DNA of 36,367 bases from an uncultured Clostridia bacterium (GCA_947629575.1 CANREF010000018.1:1-36367), one strand, 5' to 3'; numbered from the stretch's first letter, positions 1 through 9,329 are shown. Notes: generated by a model not told the origin, from the letters alone. Translations and numbers: made by a program.

Positions 1-44
1 TATAGAGTGGCATGACGCATGGGCGGGACGTAGCGGCGGAATGT

Positions 45-115
45 GCACCACCCCCCTGCCCCCCTCCTAAGGAGGGGGCGAGGTGACGGCCTCCCCCTCT
101 AAGGGGTAGGCCCTA
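45..115. repeat. Degenerate copy of dispersed C-rich/G-rich palindromic repeat
   Basis: Contains caccaccccc, then ccccctcct-a-aggaggggg (60-78), then gaggtgacggcc and a second C-rich/G-rich pair. The same layout is seen near 20663, 31746, 31825 and 35425. This copy lacks the gagcgaagcg core and is the weakest member. Confidence 0.5.
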
Positions 116-118
116 AGA

Positions 119-155
119 ACAAGAAAAAACCGCGCGGAGCGCGGTTTTTTCTTGT
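119..155 (-). terminator. Rho-independent terminator of the glycan-utilisation operon
   Basis: A perfect 17-bp inverted repeat (119-135 and 139-155) with a 3-base loop. The stem has a GC core (ccgcgc/gcgcgg) flanked by a run of six A on one side and six T on the other, so it can terminate from either direction. It lies 28 bases downstream of the stop codon of the 1301-residue lipoprotein gene, the last gene of the minus-strand operon. Confidence 0.92.
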
Positions 156-182
156 GACGTTGAAGCGTCGTTTGTCGCTTGC

Positions 183-3100
183 TTACTCGGCGTCGAGGTT
201 CGTAAGATGTACGTTCCCGATATAGAACGTGCCTCGCTCTTGCTCAAACCGCATCGCCTTGACAGGAGAGCCGATGTCCCCGTCTGTCGTAGAGCTATCG
301 ATCGTGAAAGTATACCACGTGTGCTGAGCGAAATCGCTACCGTCGAGCGACCACTGCCACAGCCAAGTCACTCTTCCTTCGCTGAGCGTATGCATCAAGC
401 GAATGTGGATGATCTTGTTTTCAACGTCCGCATACTTGGGAAGCGTACGTCCGCTCCAATCCGATCCCGGCCCCCAATATCCGCAGGAAACTTCTGTGTC
501 TTGATTCTCGATGTAGACAGACATCTGATTGCCGCATTCGACACTTCCGTTCCCCGTGCACATTTTGACCGCAAAGGAAGCCTTTGTATTATCACCCGTG
601 CGCTTGATGATCTTATAATCGAGATCAACTTGGAAGTTGTCGACACCGTCCGTAACGATAGAGAACATCTTATGAGCGGGATCCCAATCGGCACCTAACA
701 TATGTTGGATAATGCCGTCCTTGGTGACGCAGAGATTTTCGCGGTTGCCGACCTCCTCGATGACATCCAGATTCATGTCGCCGCGCTTGCCGCCCGTTAC
801 GGCGTCTACGTAATCGTTCATGCCCTTGACTTCCGTCGTCGGGTTCGCAAGGGCAAACACTTCGAATTCCTTGGTGGAGGAAGCGGTTGCGCCGTCCTTC
901 GTGACGGTGAGCTTCAAAGTTACCTTGCCCGTTGCATCGTTTCCGCCGTCCTGATAGTCCTCTACGATGACGTAGTATTCATTCGTCTCGATTTCCGCGA
1001 TGTGTTTTACATTTACCGCCTCGCCCTCGTGTCCTCTATCGTTGAGATTGACGAGCTGCTTGGAAACCACTTCGAAGGAGACATCGGCAACGGTCACGGC
1101 TGTGCCGCTCTTATCCTTGGCGTCGTAATAGAGCTGCAAGCCCGTACCGGTAAGAAGTCTACCGTATGTGCCGCCGAAGGGGTCTGCGCCGAAGCGGGGA
1201 GCGTTCTCCACATCGTCCACAAAGCTGACGGGAATTTCCAACGTGTAGACTTTCTCTTCGAGCGTCTTGTGGGTGTAGGTGACGGTGAAGGTGACCGTCT
1301 CGCTCGTTGCATACTTGACGGTGACGCCCGTGCCCTCGGAAGCCGCGTTGATCTCCGCATCCTCGAAGTTGGCCTTGTAGGCTACATTGTACGCCGCGGT
1401 GTCGCCCGTGACGGTGTAGTTGATGGTCTTTTGCTCGTTCGTCTTGGCGAGGATCCATGCGCCGTCCTTTTCGAGCGCCAATTCGAGCACGCTGCCCGTG
1501 ACAGTGATGGTAACTTCTGCCTGATGACCGCTCGTCTCTTTCTCCGTAGTGACCGTGTAGATGATCTTATAAGTGCCCTCTACGTTGAAGCGGATCTTCG
1601 TGTGCTTTGCCTCGTCCGTCCACGTGTAGTACTCTTCGTTGGCGTTCTCGAAGGAGCTGCCATTCTGCTTCTGAACCTCGTAGGTCTCGGTCTTGACGGA
1701 ATCGCCCTGAACGGGTTGCGCGGTCGCGGTGAGGGTGATTTCGTCGCCTTCCTTTGCCTGCGTCTTGTCTGCCGAAATGACGACGGAGAGAGTGCTCGGG
1801 TCGAGGACGTTGACGTCTACGCTCTTCGAGGTGGTCTTTTCATGAAGGGTCGCCTTGACGGTAATCGTGAATTTTCCCGCCGTCTTAAAGGTGAACGTCT
1901 TGTCATTCCGCGTGTAGTCGGTCGTTTCTTCGGCGGCCTTGCCGTCCTTCTTCACTTCATAGGAGACCTCAGAGCCCGTCTCTTCCGTGAATGTGAGGGT
2001 AGCGGTATCGCCCATGAGCACGGTGTTCGGCTCTACCGTCACATCGGAGAGGGTGGGAGCGCGCCATTCGACGGTGACGGCGATCGAACGGGTGGAACTC
2101 AATCCGTCGCGCTCTGCCGTGAATACGACGGTGTATTCGCCCGCCGTGAGGAAGGTGAGCTTCTTCGTCTCTGCGTCGTAGGTGTAGTCGGCGTCCTTTT
2201 CGGCGTCCTCATCCCCTTTCTTGAAGGCGACGGTGACTGTGCCGTTGCTCTCATAGGAGAGGGTGAGCTCTTCGTCCGTATTGCAGTTCGTCTTGCTCAC
2301 GCTCGCGGTGAGGGTGGGAGGAGTTGCGACGATCGTGATCGTAGCGCTGCTCTCCATGGTCTCTTCGCCGAGGGTCGCAGTCGCCGTGACGGTGTATTCG
2401 CCCGCCGTGTGGAACACGATCGTTCCCGCCGCCTCGTCGTAGGTGTAATCGGTCTCCTCTTCGGCTTCCTGCTCGCCCTTCTTCACGGTGAGGGTGACTT
2501 CCGCTCCCGCGGTGACCGAGAGATCCACGCGCACTGCACGCTCGGTGTAGGCGTTGCTCCTGCCGAGGGTGAGGGTGACTTCGAGCTCGGACGTTTCGGT
2601 CTCATGTCCGAGCCATGTAAGCTCTGCCGTGCAGCCGTTGAAGGTCTTGGTGCGGACGTCGGTATTCTCGCTCGCGACGATCGTCTTGAGCATGGAGCAG
2701 CCGTCGAACGCGCCTGCGTCGATCGTGCCGCCCGTGACGGTGACGCTTTCAAGGGTCTTGGGAATGTAGTAGGTGACGCCCGCTTGCTCCACTGCCGCAA
2801 AGCTATCCGCAGCGGCGGGTGCTTCCATGCCGAAGAAATAGCCGAACGCCGTGGTGACCGCATCGTCCGCGCTCACATTAGAGCCGACGAAGGGAACGGT
2901 GAGTTCTCTGAGGGCGGGGCAGTCCATAAACCAGCCGCCGAAGAAGTAGGGCACGCCCACGCCGATCGTTGCCGTTTCGAGGGAATCGCACTCCGCAAAC
3001 GCGTAAGTGCCGATCGTCGTCACGGCGTCGGGAACGGTCACGGAGGTGAGCCCGCTGCCGCGGAAGGCGTTCTGCCCGATGAAGGTGCAGGCGTCGGTGA

Positions 3101-4088
3101 GCGTGATCTCTTTCAGAGAAGCGCAGCGGCCGAATGCCTGACGGCCGACCCATGTGATCTCGCCGCCGAGCACGAGCTCTGAAAGGGACGTGCAGCCGTG
3201 GAACATGTTGTCGCCGATGTAGATCTCACTCATGGCGAGGGTGACGCTTTCAAGGGCGGTGCAGCCCTCGAAGATCTGTTCGCCGAGAGAGGTGTACCAT
3301 TCGCCGATGACGACCTTGGTGATCGAAGTATTCCCCTCAAAGGCGTAGGGAGCGACGCCCGTGACCTTCTTGCCGTTATACTTGGCGGGAAGGTCAAGCT
3401 CGGTATCCGTTACGCCCTCTTGAAGACCTGTGACGGTGTATTCGTTCCCGCTCTCCTCGAAGGTGTAGATCGCTTCGAGCGCTTCATCCGAGACCGGCTC
3501 ATAGCCGCATTCGGTGCATGTGCCGTCTTCGCCGTAGGTGTGCTCCGCCTTGTCGCCCAGCCTGCCGCAGCCGCAGAGGTTGGCGTGCCAGTGGCTGAGA
3601 GCGTCGTGACTCCATTCCGAACTGTAACGGTGCTCGCCCGTGTGGCGGATGATCTGGTAGCCCTCGGTGTAGTCACAGCGGGTGCAGGCAAAGTATTGGG
3701 TATGTCCGTCCACTTCGCAGGTGGGCGCAAGAGCTTCCACCATGACGAGCTGATGCCCGAGCGCTTCCACTTCCACGTCCGCATCGTAGCCGCACACGTC
3801 GCAGTGACGGTGCACGACGCCCGCCTCCGTACAGCCGGCGGTGAGGACTGTTTCGGTGAAGGTGTGGCGTTCCCTGCTCCCCTGCTCGCTTGTATGGTCG
3901 CAGGTGGCGGGATGCCAATGATATTCGGGATCGGTATTCACCCACGTGTTTTCATCGAAGGTGTGGGTATGCGTGTTGGGAGTTTGATTTCCCTGCTCCT
4001 CTTCGCCCGAATCGCAAGCCGCGAAGCAAAGGCTCGCGGAGGCGACAGCGGCAAAAATAAGAGCTAAAAATTTCTTCGTCTTTTTCAC
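183..4088 (-). CDS. Large surface lipoprotein: Cys/His-rich module, BspA-type LRRs, Ig-like repeats, LamG-like C-terminus
   Basis: A 1301-residue exported lipoprotein with a short signal peptide and lipobox FAAC (Cys25). Residues about 40-195 form a Cys/His-rich module with repeated HWHxxxC, CxxCGY and TEAG elements. Residues about 205-490 are BspA-type (LRR_5) repeats with the recurring AFxGCxSLxxxxL pattern. Residues about 500-870 are Ig-like repeats carrying KKGxxAExxxDYTYD and TAGxYTVTV signatures. Residues about 870-1301 are homologous to the C-terminal part of the 737-residue lipoprotein at 21302-23515 and look like a concanavalin-type sandwich. Translation starts at GTG 8 bases after AAGGAG. 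It lies 27 bp after the GH43 gene and is the last gene of the operon. The likely role is glycan or host-surface binding on the outer face of the membrane; this is inferred from the architecture and no ligand can be read from the sequence. Confidence 0.88.
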   Translation of the reverse strand: MKKTKKFLALIFAAVASASLCFAACDSGEEEQGNQTPNTHTHTFDENTWVNTDPEYHWHPATCDHTSEQGSRERHTFTETVLTAGCTEAGVVHRHCDVCGYDADVEVEALGHQLVMVEALAPTCEVDGHTQYFACTRCDYTEGYQIIRHTGEHRYSSEWSHDALSHWHANLCGCGRLGDKAEHTYGEDGTCTECGYEPVSDEALEAIYTFEESGNEYTVTGLQEGVTDTELDLPAKYNGKKVTGVAPYAFEGNTSITKVVIGEWYTSLGEQIFEGCTALESVTLAMSEIYIGDNMFHGCTSLSELVLGGEITWVGRQAFGRCASLKEITLTDACTFIGQNAFRGSGLTSVTVPDAVTTIGTYAFAECDSLETATIGVGVPYFFGGWFMDCPALRELTVPFVGSNVSADDAVTTAFGYFFGMEAPAAADSFAAVEQAGVTYYIPKTLESVTVTGGTIDAGAFDGCSMLKTIVASENTDVRTKTFNGCTAELTWLGHETETSELEVTLTLGRSNAYTERAVRVDLSVTAGAEVTLTVKKGEQEAEEETDYTYDEAAGTIVFHTAGEYTVTATATLGEETMESSATITIVATPPTLTASVSKTNCNTDEELTLSYESNGTVTVAFKKGDEDAEKDADYTYDAETKKLTFLTAGEYTVVFTAERDGLSSTRSIAVTVEWRAPTLSDVTVEPNTVLMGDTATLTFTEETGSEVSYEVKKDGKAAEETTDYTRNDKTFTFKTAGKFTITVKATLHEKTTSKSVDVNVLDPSTLSVVISADKTQAKEGDEITLTATAQPVQGDSVKTETYEVQKQNGSSFENANEEYYTWTDEAKHTKIRFNVEGTYKIIYTVTTEKETSGHQAEVTITVTGSVLELALEKDGAWILAKTNEQKTINYTVTGDTAAYNVAYKANFEDAEINAASEGTGVTVKYATSETVTFTVTYTHKTLEEKVYTLEIPVSFVDDVENAPRFGADPFGGTYGRLLTGTGLQLYYDAKDKSGTAVTVADVSFEVVSKQLVNLNDRGHEGEAVNVKHIAEIETNEYYVIVEDYQDGGNDATGKVTLKLTVTKDGATASSTKEFEVFALANPTTEVKGMNDYVDAVTGGKRGDMNLDVIEEVGNRENLCVTKDGIIQHMLGADWDPAHKMFSIVTDGVDNFQVDLDYKIIKRTGDNTKASFAVKMCTGNGSVECGNQMSVYIENQDTEVSCGYWGPGSDWSGRTLPKYADVENKIIHIRLMHTLSEGRVTWLWQWSLDGSDFAQHTWYTFTIDSSTTDGDIGSPVKAMRFEQERGTFYIGNVHLTNLDAE

Positions 4089-4115
4089 AGCTTTTTCTCC
4101 TTATCCTTTATTCGC

Positions 4116-5903
4116 TCACTCGGGCTTTTCGGTGTTGTAAAGCTCGGCGACTTCACCATTCGAGAGCGGGTAATTATAGATCTTGAAGCAGTCCAAGGTG
4201 GCATAAGCGTATTCGCCGCTCTCCCACGTTGCATAGCCGAGATACATCACGGGCGTTGCTCCGAGAAGGTCGGAAATGTTCACCGTTGCGTTCTTGGTGG
4301 CTTTCAGTTCGCCGTTGATATAGAGACGGGTCTCGTGGCCCGCGTATACGACGGTGATATACGCCCATGTGTCGTTTGCGACGGAGTGCGTATATTCGAT
4401 CTGCTCCGCTTCGAGACGTGAGCCGTTATAGCGCTCTGTCTTGACGCGATTGTCGGTACGCCACGTTGCGCCGAGATACTTTTCCTGCCCGTATACGGTT
4501 CTGTCGGCATTGGGAGCTATGAAGTACAGCCACGAAGCGCCGCCGTCCTGCTCCGTATTCTCGCCCGAGATCTTCGCCGCGAACGAGATAGTGAGCGTAT
4601 TTTTCCCCGCAAGCATAGAGCCGTCGATCTGTAAATAGCTTTTTTTGCTCTTATCGAACTTGATCGCTTTGCCGCCCTTGTAGCCGTCGACGTACTCGAT
4701 CTCGCCGTGGGACGTGGGAGTTTGCGTGCCCGTTGTGGGCGTGAGGTTCTCCTCGAAGTCGAGCGCGTAGATCACTTCGCCCGTCGTGGGATCGGGCTGA
4801 GGCTTGTTCGCCTCGGGCTTCTGCTCTGCGGGGAAGGTCACACCCTGCCCCCACTTATCCATGAGCGCGTTGAACTCGCTCGTCGTGATCGGCATGACCG
4901 TACCGTGACGGAACGTCACCCCGTTGAAGTTGAAGCCCTGCTTCGCGGAATAAAAGTCACCCTTGGAAATATCGTCGGTGACAAAGGGTTTGTAACCCGC
5001 GCTGTTGCCGTAGTTATCGAGAAGCAGACACCAGCCGTCTCCGCCGTTGAGCTTGAAGATAGTGGGGCCTTCGTAGCCGCCGTATTCCTTGTGGGACTGC
5101 CCGTTGAGGCGGTACGTACTCACCGCGGTGAAGTCGCCGCTCAGAGAGTTGCTCTTCTCCATGTAGACGTAGGTGTTGTGTTCGTCCTTGGTGAAGCGGT
5201 AATAGGTGTCCCCCTCTTTGATGAACGTCGTGTCGATACGGCTTTCCTCCGCCTCGATGTAGACCTCGGGAGCGGTGAATTCATGGAAGTCCTCCGTATA
5301 GCAGCGATAGACGCGGTGATACCAGTCTTCCTTCGTCTTGGACGCCCAATAAACCATATAGGCTTCGCGCTCGGCGTCCCAGATGACTTCGGGAGCCCAT
5401 GTGCAGGTCGCGTTGTCGCGCGCGATCTCCGCGAGCCAAGGATCGCTCCAAGTTACGAGGTCCTCAGATTCCCAAACGACGATGTTGCGGCTGCCGTTCG
5501 TCTGCGATCCGCCCCAATCTCCGTGGATGTTGAAGATAGAAAGGTCGGTCGCGATCACATAATACCCGCTGCCGTCGGGCTTGCGGATGATGTTGGGGTC
5601 GCGGACGCCCTGTTCGCCGACGTTGCTCTTCATGACGGGCTGTTTGTCGTTGAGCGTCACCCAGTTCGTGCCGTCCTTGGAAAGGGAGAAATAGATCTGC
5701 TCCTGATCCGCATTGCTCTCGTTCCCGACAAAGTGGACGAAGAGATAGGCAGACATCTCGTCCTGCGTCTCGGCGGCGGGGGCAATGGGCTCTTCGCTCT
5801 GCCCGTCCGTGCCGATCGCGTTTGCGAATACTGCGCCGGAGACCATGGACGCCGCAAGAACGGCGCTCAACGATACTCCGATCAATTTCTTTAACATGCT
5901 CAC
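4116..5903 (-). CDS. Secreted GH43 glycosidase with C-terminal LamG-type domain
   Basis: A 595-residue exported enzyme. The signal peptide (hydrophobic core about residues 8-28, then AxA) has no lipobox. The GH43 five-bladed propeller spans about residues 50-350. The expected catalytic triad is visible: general base Asp102 in VRDPNI, pKa-modulating Asp224 in SRIDTT, and general acid Glu278 in YEGP; WAPE (169-172) is also typical. Residues about 375-590 form a LamG/concanavalin-like domain, probably a carbohydrate-binding module. GH43 enzymes are mostly alpha-L-arabinofuranosidases, beta-xylosidases or exo-beta-1,3-galactanases, and the exact specificity cannot be read here. After AAGGAGG there are two candidate starts: GTG at 5903 (5-base spacing) and ATG at 5897 (11 bases). 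It lies 30 bp after the AraC gene and is probably co-transcribed with it. Confidence 0.9.
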   Translation of the reverse strand: MSMLKKLIGVSLSAVLAASMVSGAVFANAIGTDGQSEEPIAPAAETQDEMSAYLFVHFVGNESNADQEQIYFSLSKDGTNWVTLNDKQPVMKSNVGEQGVRDPNIIRKPDGSGYYVIATDLSIFNIHGDWGGSQTNGSRNIVVWESEDLVTWSDPWLAEIARDNATCTWAPEVIWDAEREAYMVYWASKTKEDWYHRVYRCYTEDFHEFTAPEVYIEAEESRIDTTFIKEGDTYYRFTKDEHNTYVYMEKSNSLSGDFTAVSTYRLNGQSHKEYGGYEGPTIFKLNGGDGWCLLLDNYGNSAGYKPFVTDDISKGDFYSAKQGFNFNGVTFRHGTVMPITTSEFNALMDKWGQGVTFPAEQKPEANKPQPDPTTGEVIYALDFEENLTPTTGTQTPTSHGEIEYVDGYKGGKAIKFDKSKKSYLQIDGSMLAGKNTLTISFAAKISGENTEQDGGASWLYFIAPNADRTVYGQEKYLGATWRTDNRVKTERYNGSRLEAEQIEYTHSVANDTWAYITVVYAGHETRLYINGELKATKNATVNISDLLGATPVMYLGYATWESGEYAYATLDCFKIYNYPLSNGEVAELYNTEKPE

Positions 5904-5933
5904 AAATTCCTCCTTTTTTCGGTTTGGATGTGT

Positions 5934-6818
5934 TTACCGAAAATCGATATTTTTTTCTTTGAGCCACGCGAAGGGGTCTTCCCTCGCGGCGCGCGTTCTG
6001 TATTCGCGGGGACTTACGCCCTTCCACTTCTTGAACATGCGCGAAAAATAGAGTTGATCCTCAACGCCCACCGCATTGGCGATCTCCCCGATCGTCGCGG
6101 TCGAGTTCTTCAAAAGCTCGCACGCCGTGGAGACGCGGTATTTGTTGAGATATGCCGTGGGGGAAATGCCCACCAGCTCCGCAAACAGCACCATCATACG
6201 GCTGACCGAGATATGGTTCTGGCTTGCGATGTCCTGCACCGAAAGGGGCAGACGGAAATTATTGTTGATGTAGGTGATGATATTTCGGATATGCCGCTGC
6301 TTCACCGAGGAATATTCCCCTGCGGCTTTCTTGCGGTCGGCATTCTTCATGAGATCGCTCAATAGGTGCAGGAAATAGGACATGCACTCCATCTGCTGGA
6401 CCTCGCTTGCGTCGAAGGATTCATAGAGGGATTTCAAAAGTCCCATTTCCCCCGAAAGATTGGTGAGGTGGGTATAGGGCTTTTTGGGAGTGAGCCCGCA
6501 CGCCGCCACAAGATCCTTTGCGTTGTTTGAGTGGAAGTCCACCCAAATGTACGACCACGGATCGATGGGATCGGGAAAATATTCGTACTCCTCATCCTTG
6601 AAGAGCAGGAACACGTCTCCCTTGCCGAGCGAGACCTTCTCGCCGTTCGCAAGGAGCATCCCGCGCCCGTAGAGCACAAAGTGGAGGGAACTGTACGTAT
6701 CCCACCGCCGCCGCTCGGGCTTTTTCTTCGGGTCGCAGTGCTCTTGACCCACCCGTTGGATCTTGAGCGTGATCGTCTCATCCGAAAAAGGTCCCCCACC
6801 CATGCTTACTTCAAACAT
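5934..6818 (-). CDS. AraC/XylS-family transcriptional regulator
   Basis: A 294-residue cytosolic regulator. The N-terminal half is a cupin-like sensor domain (about residues 40-95, with the SLGKGDVFLL and DPWSYIWVDFH stretches common in sugar-sensing AraC proteins). Residues about 177-277 form the double helix-turn-helix DNA-binding domain, with LSVQDIA in the first and IGEIANAVG, YFSRMFKKWKGVSPREYR in the second. ATG at 6818 is chosen because it lies 10 bases after AGGAGG; a TTG two codons upstream is only 4 bases away. It sits inside the glycan operon, between the anchored protein and the GH43 gene. It most likely activates the operon in response to an imported sugar; this is inferred from family and position. 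Confidence 0.92.
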   Translation of the reverse strand: MFEVSMGGGPFSDETITLKIQRVGQEHCDPKKKPERRRWDTYSSLHFVLYGRGMLLANGEKVSLGKGDVFLLFKDEEYEYFPDPIDPWSYIWVDFHSNNAKDLVAACGLTPKKPYTHLTNLSGEMGLLKSLYESFDASEVQQMECMSYFLHLLSDLMKNADRKKAAGEYSSVKQRHIRNIITYINNNFRLPLSVQDIASQNHISVSRMMVLFAELVGISPTAYLNKYRVSTACELLKNSTATIGEIANAVGVEDQLYFSRMFKKWKGVSPREYRTRAAREDPFAWLKEKNIDFR

Positions 6819-6854
6819 GATCAAAGATCCTCCTTCTTCACGCCCCGAGGGGCT

Positions 6855-6881
6855 GCGGTATGGGCAGAGCGCCCATACCGC
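6855..6881 (-). other. Intercistronic stem-loop upstream of the araC-type gene
   Basis: An 11-bp perfect inverted repeat (gcggtatgggc / gcccataccgc) with a 5-base loop, 9 bases after the upstream stop codon. It is followed on the transcribed strand by a second small hairpin (cccc-tc-gggg) just before the ribosome binding site of the regulator. No T-run follows, so it is unlikely to be an efficient intrinsic terminator. It may be an RNA-processing or stability element that sets the regulator's level. Confidence 0.55.
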
Positions 6882-6890
6882 CGCTAAGCC

Positions 6891-9329
6891 TTAAGATTTT
6901 TTCTTCTTGGTGAAGACAAGACAAGCGCCGAGCGCGAGCGCCGCGAACGCAATGCCGCTGACCGAAGAGCCGCAGCCTTCTTCCGCCGTGCCCCTCACGT
7001 CTTCCTGCGTAACGTTGAGCGTGAACATCTCCACAGCCCCGTTGCCCGTAGTGACGGTGACGACGTATTGGCCTGCGTTGTATGCGTTGAACACGTTGCC
7101 CGAATCGATCGTCTGACGTTCCGCCCTCGCGCCGTCGATCTTATAGACGGATACGGAGGAGACCGTGTAATCGTCCGTGCCTGTGAAGGTGTACTTGCAA
7201 GTGCCGCTCGTATAGCTCTTTTCTACACGGGTCGTGTAGGGCTGTGCGCTCACCAAGACGGTAGACGTAGAGGAGAGCCCCGCAGCCGTCTTGATATAGA
7301 CGACATATTCGCCCGCGGAGGGGAAATTCACCGTTGCGGGAGCGGACGTCTGCGTCTCGCCCTGCTGCTCGCCGTCCTTAAAGAGCTTGTATTCGACGAC
7401 GGGAGCTACGCTCGTCACACGGAGGGTGGCGTGATAGCCGCCTTCGCCGAAGCCTTCAACGGAAGGAACGAGGGAGATCACGGGACGGGCGGTATCGATG
7501 TTGTTCACATCGACCTGCAGTTCACGGGTGACGCCGAGCCCCGAAGTTGCGATGACGTAATAGGTATCGTTCTCTTCGGCGACAAAGCTGCCCACGTAAA
7601 CGGCGGGACGGTCGAGCTCAAAGACGTGCTCCTCGCCGTATTCGCCCTGCTTCCAGAGCCACTGCGTGACGCCGCTGCCCGCGTTGATCGTGACGGTGAC
7701 CGTTGTGGAGGCGAGAGCATAGCCGCCCTGCGAAGGGTCGGGCGAGAGCGCCGCTTCCAGCTTGGTGATGTCGGTAATGGTGACGAGCAGAGGAGTATCG
7801 CTCGCGCCGCCGCCCGTGAGCTGGACGACGCAGAACTGCGCTACGGTAAGAGGTTCGCCGAAGTCGATGGTGTAGCTCTCGCCGTTGAGTTTTGCCGTAT
7901 CGACCGCTTCCTCATAGAGGAGCTGGTAGGGCTTTGCGACGTTGTAGAGCTGGATCTTCGCGCCCTCGGTGACCCCCGTGACGGTGACCGTGGTCTGACC
8001 GACTTCGATGATGGGATCGCCCTGAACGCTCGCGGGTTTTTCGGGGATCGCAACGCTCATTTCCTGCACTGCGATGAAGTTGATCGTCGGCTCGTTCGTC
8101 CCTGCGCCCTTCATGAAGATATCGATCTTGCCGCTTGCGTCGGGCTTGACGTTTTCAAACACGGTGCAGCTCTTGGTCGCGGGAATGGTGAGAGTGTTCG
8201 CGCCCACGACTTCGCCGTTGAACGTGATGTTGACCGTTCTGCCGTGCCAATGGGAGAGCGTACCGATCCAGACGCGGTATTCCTTGCTCGAATCGAGATC
8301 GGTGAGCAAATAACCCATCGTCGTGGTGTTCTTCATGGTGTCGCCGCCCGTCCAGACAAAGGAGTTGTAGGGGAAGGTCGCATCGGCGGGCGCGTTGTGC
8401 GCGTGCTCGGTGTAGATGCCCCATGTGTTGCTCCCCTGCGTCGTCGTTTGATCGGGCGTGCCGTAGTTGAGAAGGTCCTCGCCGTAGTAATCGAAGATCG
8501 TTTGGTTGTGATCGTAGTCCGCATCCACGGTGAGAGGATCGTCGGGGAAGTGGGAATCGGGCTCGGTGCTCGAACCGCAGTTGATGAAGTACACGAGGTC
8601 CTCGGGCATGGTGGTAAGATAGCGGGAGACGGGAACGACGCTCTCCCCTACCGTGACGGAGCCCGTGACGTCCACCGTGGTGAAGTTCACATTGACGCCC
8701 GTCGCAGCCGTGATGTCGCCATACTCGATAGCGGCTTCTTCAGACGTGCCGTCGGAATAGTGTACCGTTGCGGTATAATCGATCTCATCGGCAAGGAGTT
8801 TGCCGTAGTTTATCACCTGCCCCTCGGTGTAATCCACCGCCATGGGGACCTTGCTGCCCGCTTCGGCAACGAGAATGCCGCAGAGCTTTCCCGAAGCTGC
8901 AACGTCGAAAGTGCCGCTCGCCGAAACCGACGTGGAGACGACCGTTCTGCCCGACTTGCCGTCGAGAGAGACGCTTTCCCCGTTCACGGTGAGAGTGTCG
9001 CCGGCGGTGACGTCGAGCGCGACGGCGACCTGACAGTCTCCATTTGCGGTGACCGTGTAAGTAGCCCCCACGGCATAGCCTGCAAAGAGAGTGTCGCCCG
9101 CGGTGACAGTGCCCGCCGCCGTGGCTTCGATATTTTCCGCAGTGAGGGAGAGCGCGCTGTCCGCCTCGGCGGCCGTTGCGCTTGCACCCACGTCTACAAA
9201 GGCGAGGACGCCCTCCGCCGCCCGCACCTTGGCGGGCTCTGCGGCGTTCAGAGCAAGTGCGCCGCCCAAAAGGAGCGCGGAAGCGCCCGCAAGAAGGCAG
9301 ATCGTCATGTTCTTTGTTTTACTTCTCAT
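6891..9329 (-). CDS. Exported cell-surface beta-sandwich protein with Gly-Cys-Gly C-terminal anchor
   Basis: An 812-residue exported protein. The chosen start is ATG 9329, preceded by GGGAGG; a longer frame begins at 9374 but its first 15 codons lie inside the preceding gene. It has a signal peptide with a long hydrophobic core (LLAGASALLLGGALAL). Around residues 240-410 is a malectin/CBM-like sandwich beginning YFINCGS and containing NTWGIY and NITFNG. A similar module occurs twice in the neighbouring GH30 protein. The rest is a series of Ig-like beta domains with the SAGEYVVYI pattern. The tail is GCGS, a hydrophobic helix, then KKKK. The start codon overlaps the GH30 stop codon by 4 bases (ATGA), so the two are translationally coupled. 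No catalytic residues were recognised. It is probably a glycan-binding partner of the GH30 enzyme. Confidence 0.85.
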   Translation of the reverse strand: MRSKTKNMTICLLAGASALLLGGALALNAAEPAKVRAAEGVLAFVDVGASATAAEADSALSLTAENIEATAAGTVTAGDTLFAGYAVGATYTVTANGDCQVAVALDVTAGDTLTVNGESVSLDGKSGRTVVSTSVSASGTFDVAASGKLCGILVAEAGSKVPMAVDYTEGQVINYGKLLADEIDYTATVHYSDGTSEEAAIEYGDITAATGVNVNFTTVDVTGSVTVGESVVPVSRYLTTMPEDLVYFINCGSSTEPDSHFPDDPLTVDADYDHNQTIFDYYGEDLLNYGTPDQTTTQGSNTWGIYTEHAHNAPADATFPYNSFVWTGGDTMKNTTTMGYLLTDLDSSKEYRVWIGTLSHWHGRTVNITFNGEVVGANTLTIPATKSCTVFENVKPDASGKIDIFMKGAGTNEPTINFIAVQEMSVAIPEKPASVQGDPIIEVGQTTVTVTGVTEGAKIQLYNVAKPYQLLYEEAVDTAKLNGESYTIDFGEPLTVAQFCVVQLTGGGASDTPLLVTITDITKLEAALSPDPSQGGYALASTTVTVTINAGSGVTQWLWKQGEYGEEHVFELDRPAVYVGSFVAEENDTYYVIATSGLGVTRELQVDVNNIDTARPVISLVPSVEGFGEGGYHATLRVTSVAPVVEYKLFKDGEQQGETQTSAPATVNFPSAGEYVVYIKTAAGLSSTSTVLVSAQPYTTRVEKSYTSGTCKYTFTGTDDYTVSSVSVYKIDGARAERQTIDSGNVFNAYNAGQYVVTVTTGNGAVEMFTLNVTQEDVRGTAEEGCGSSVSGIAFAALALGACLVFTKKKKS

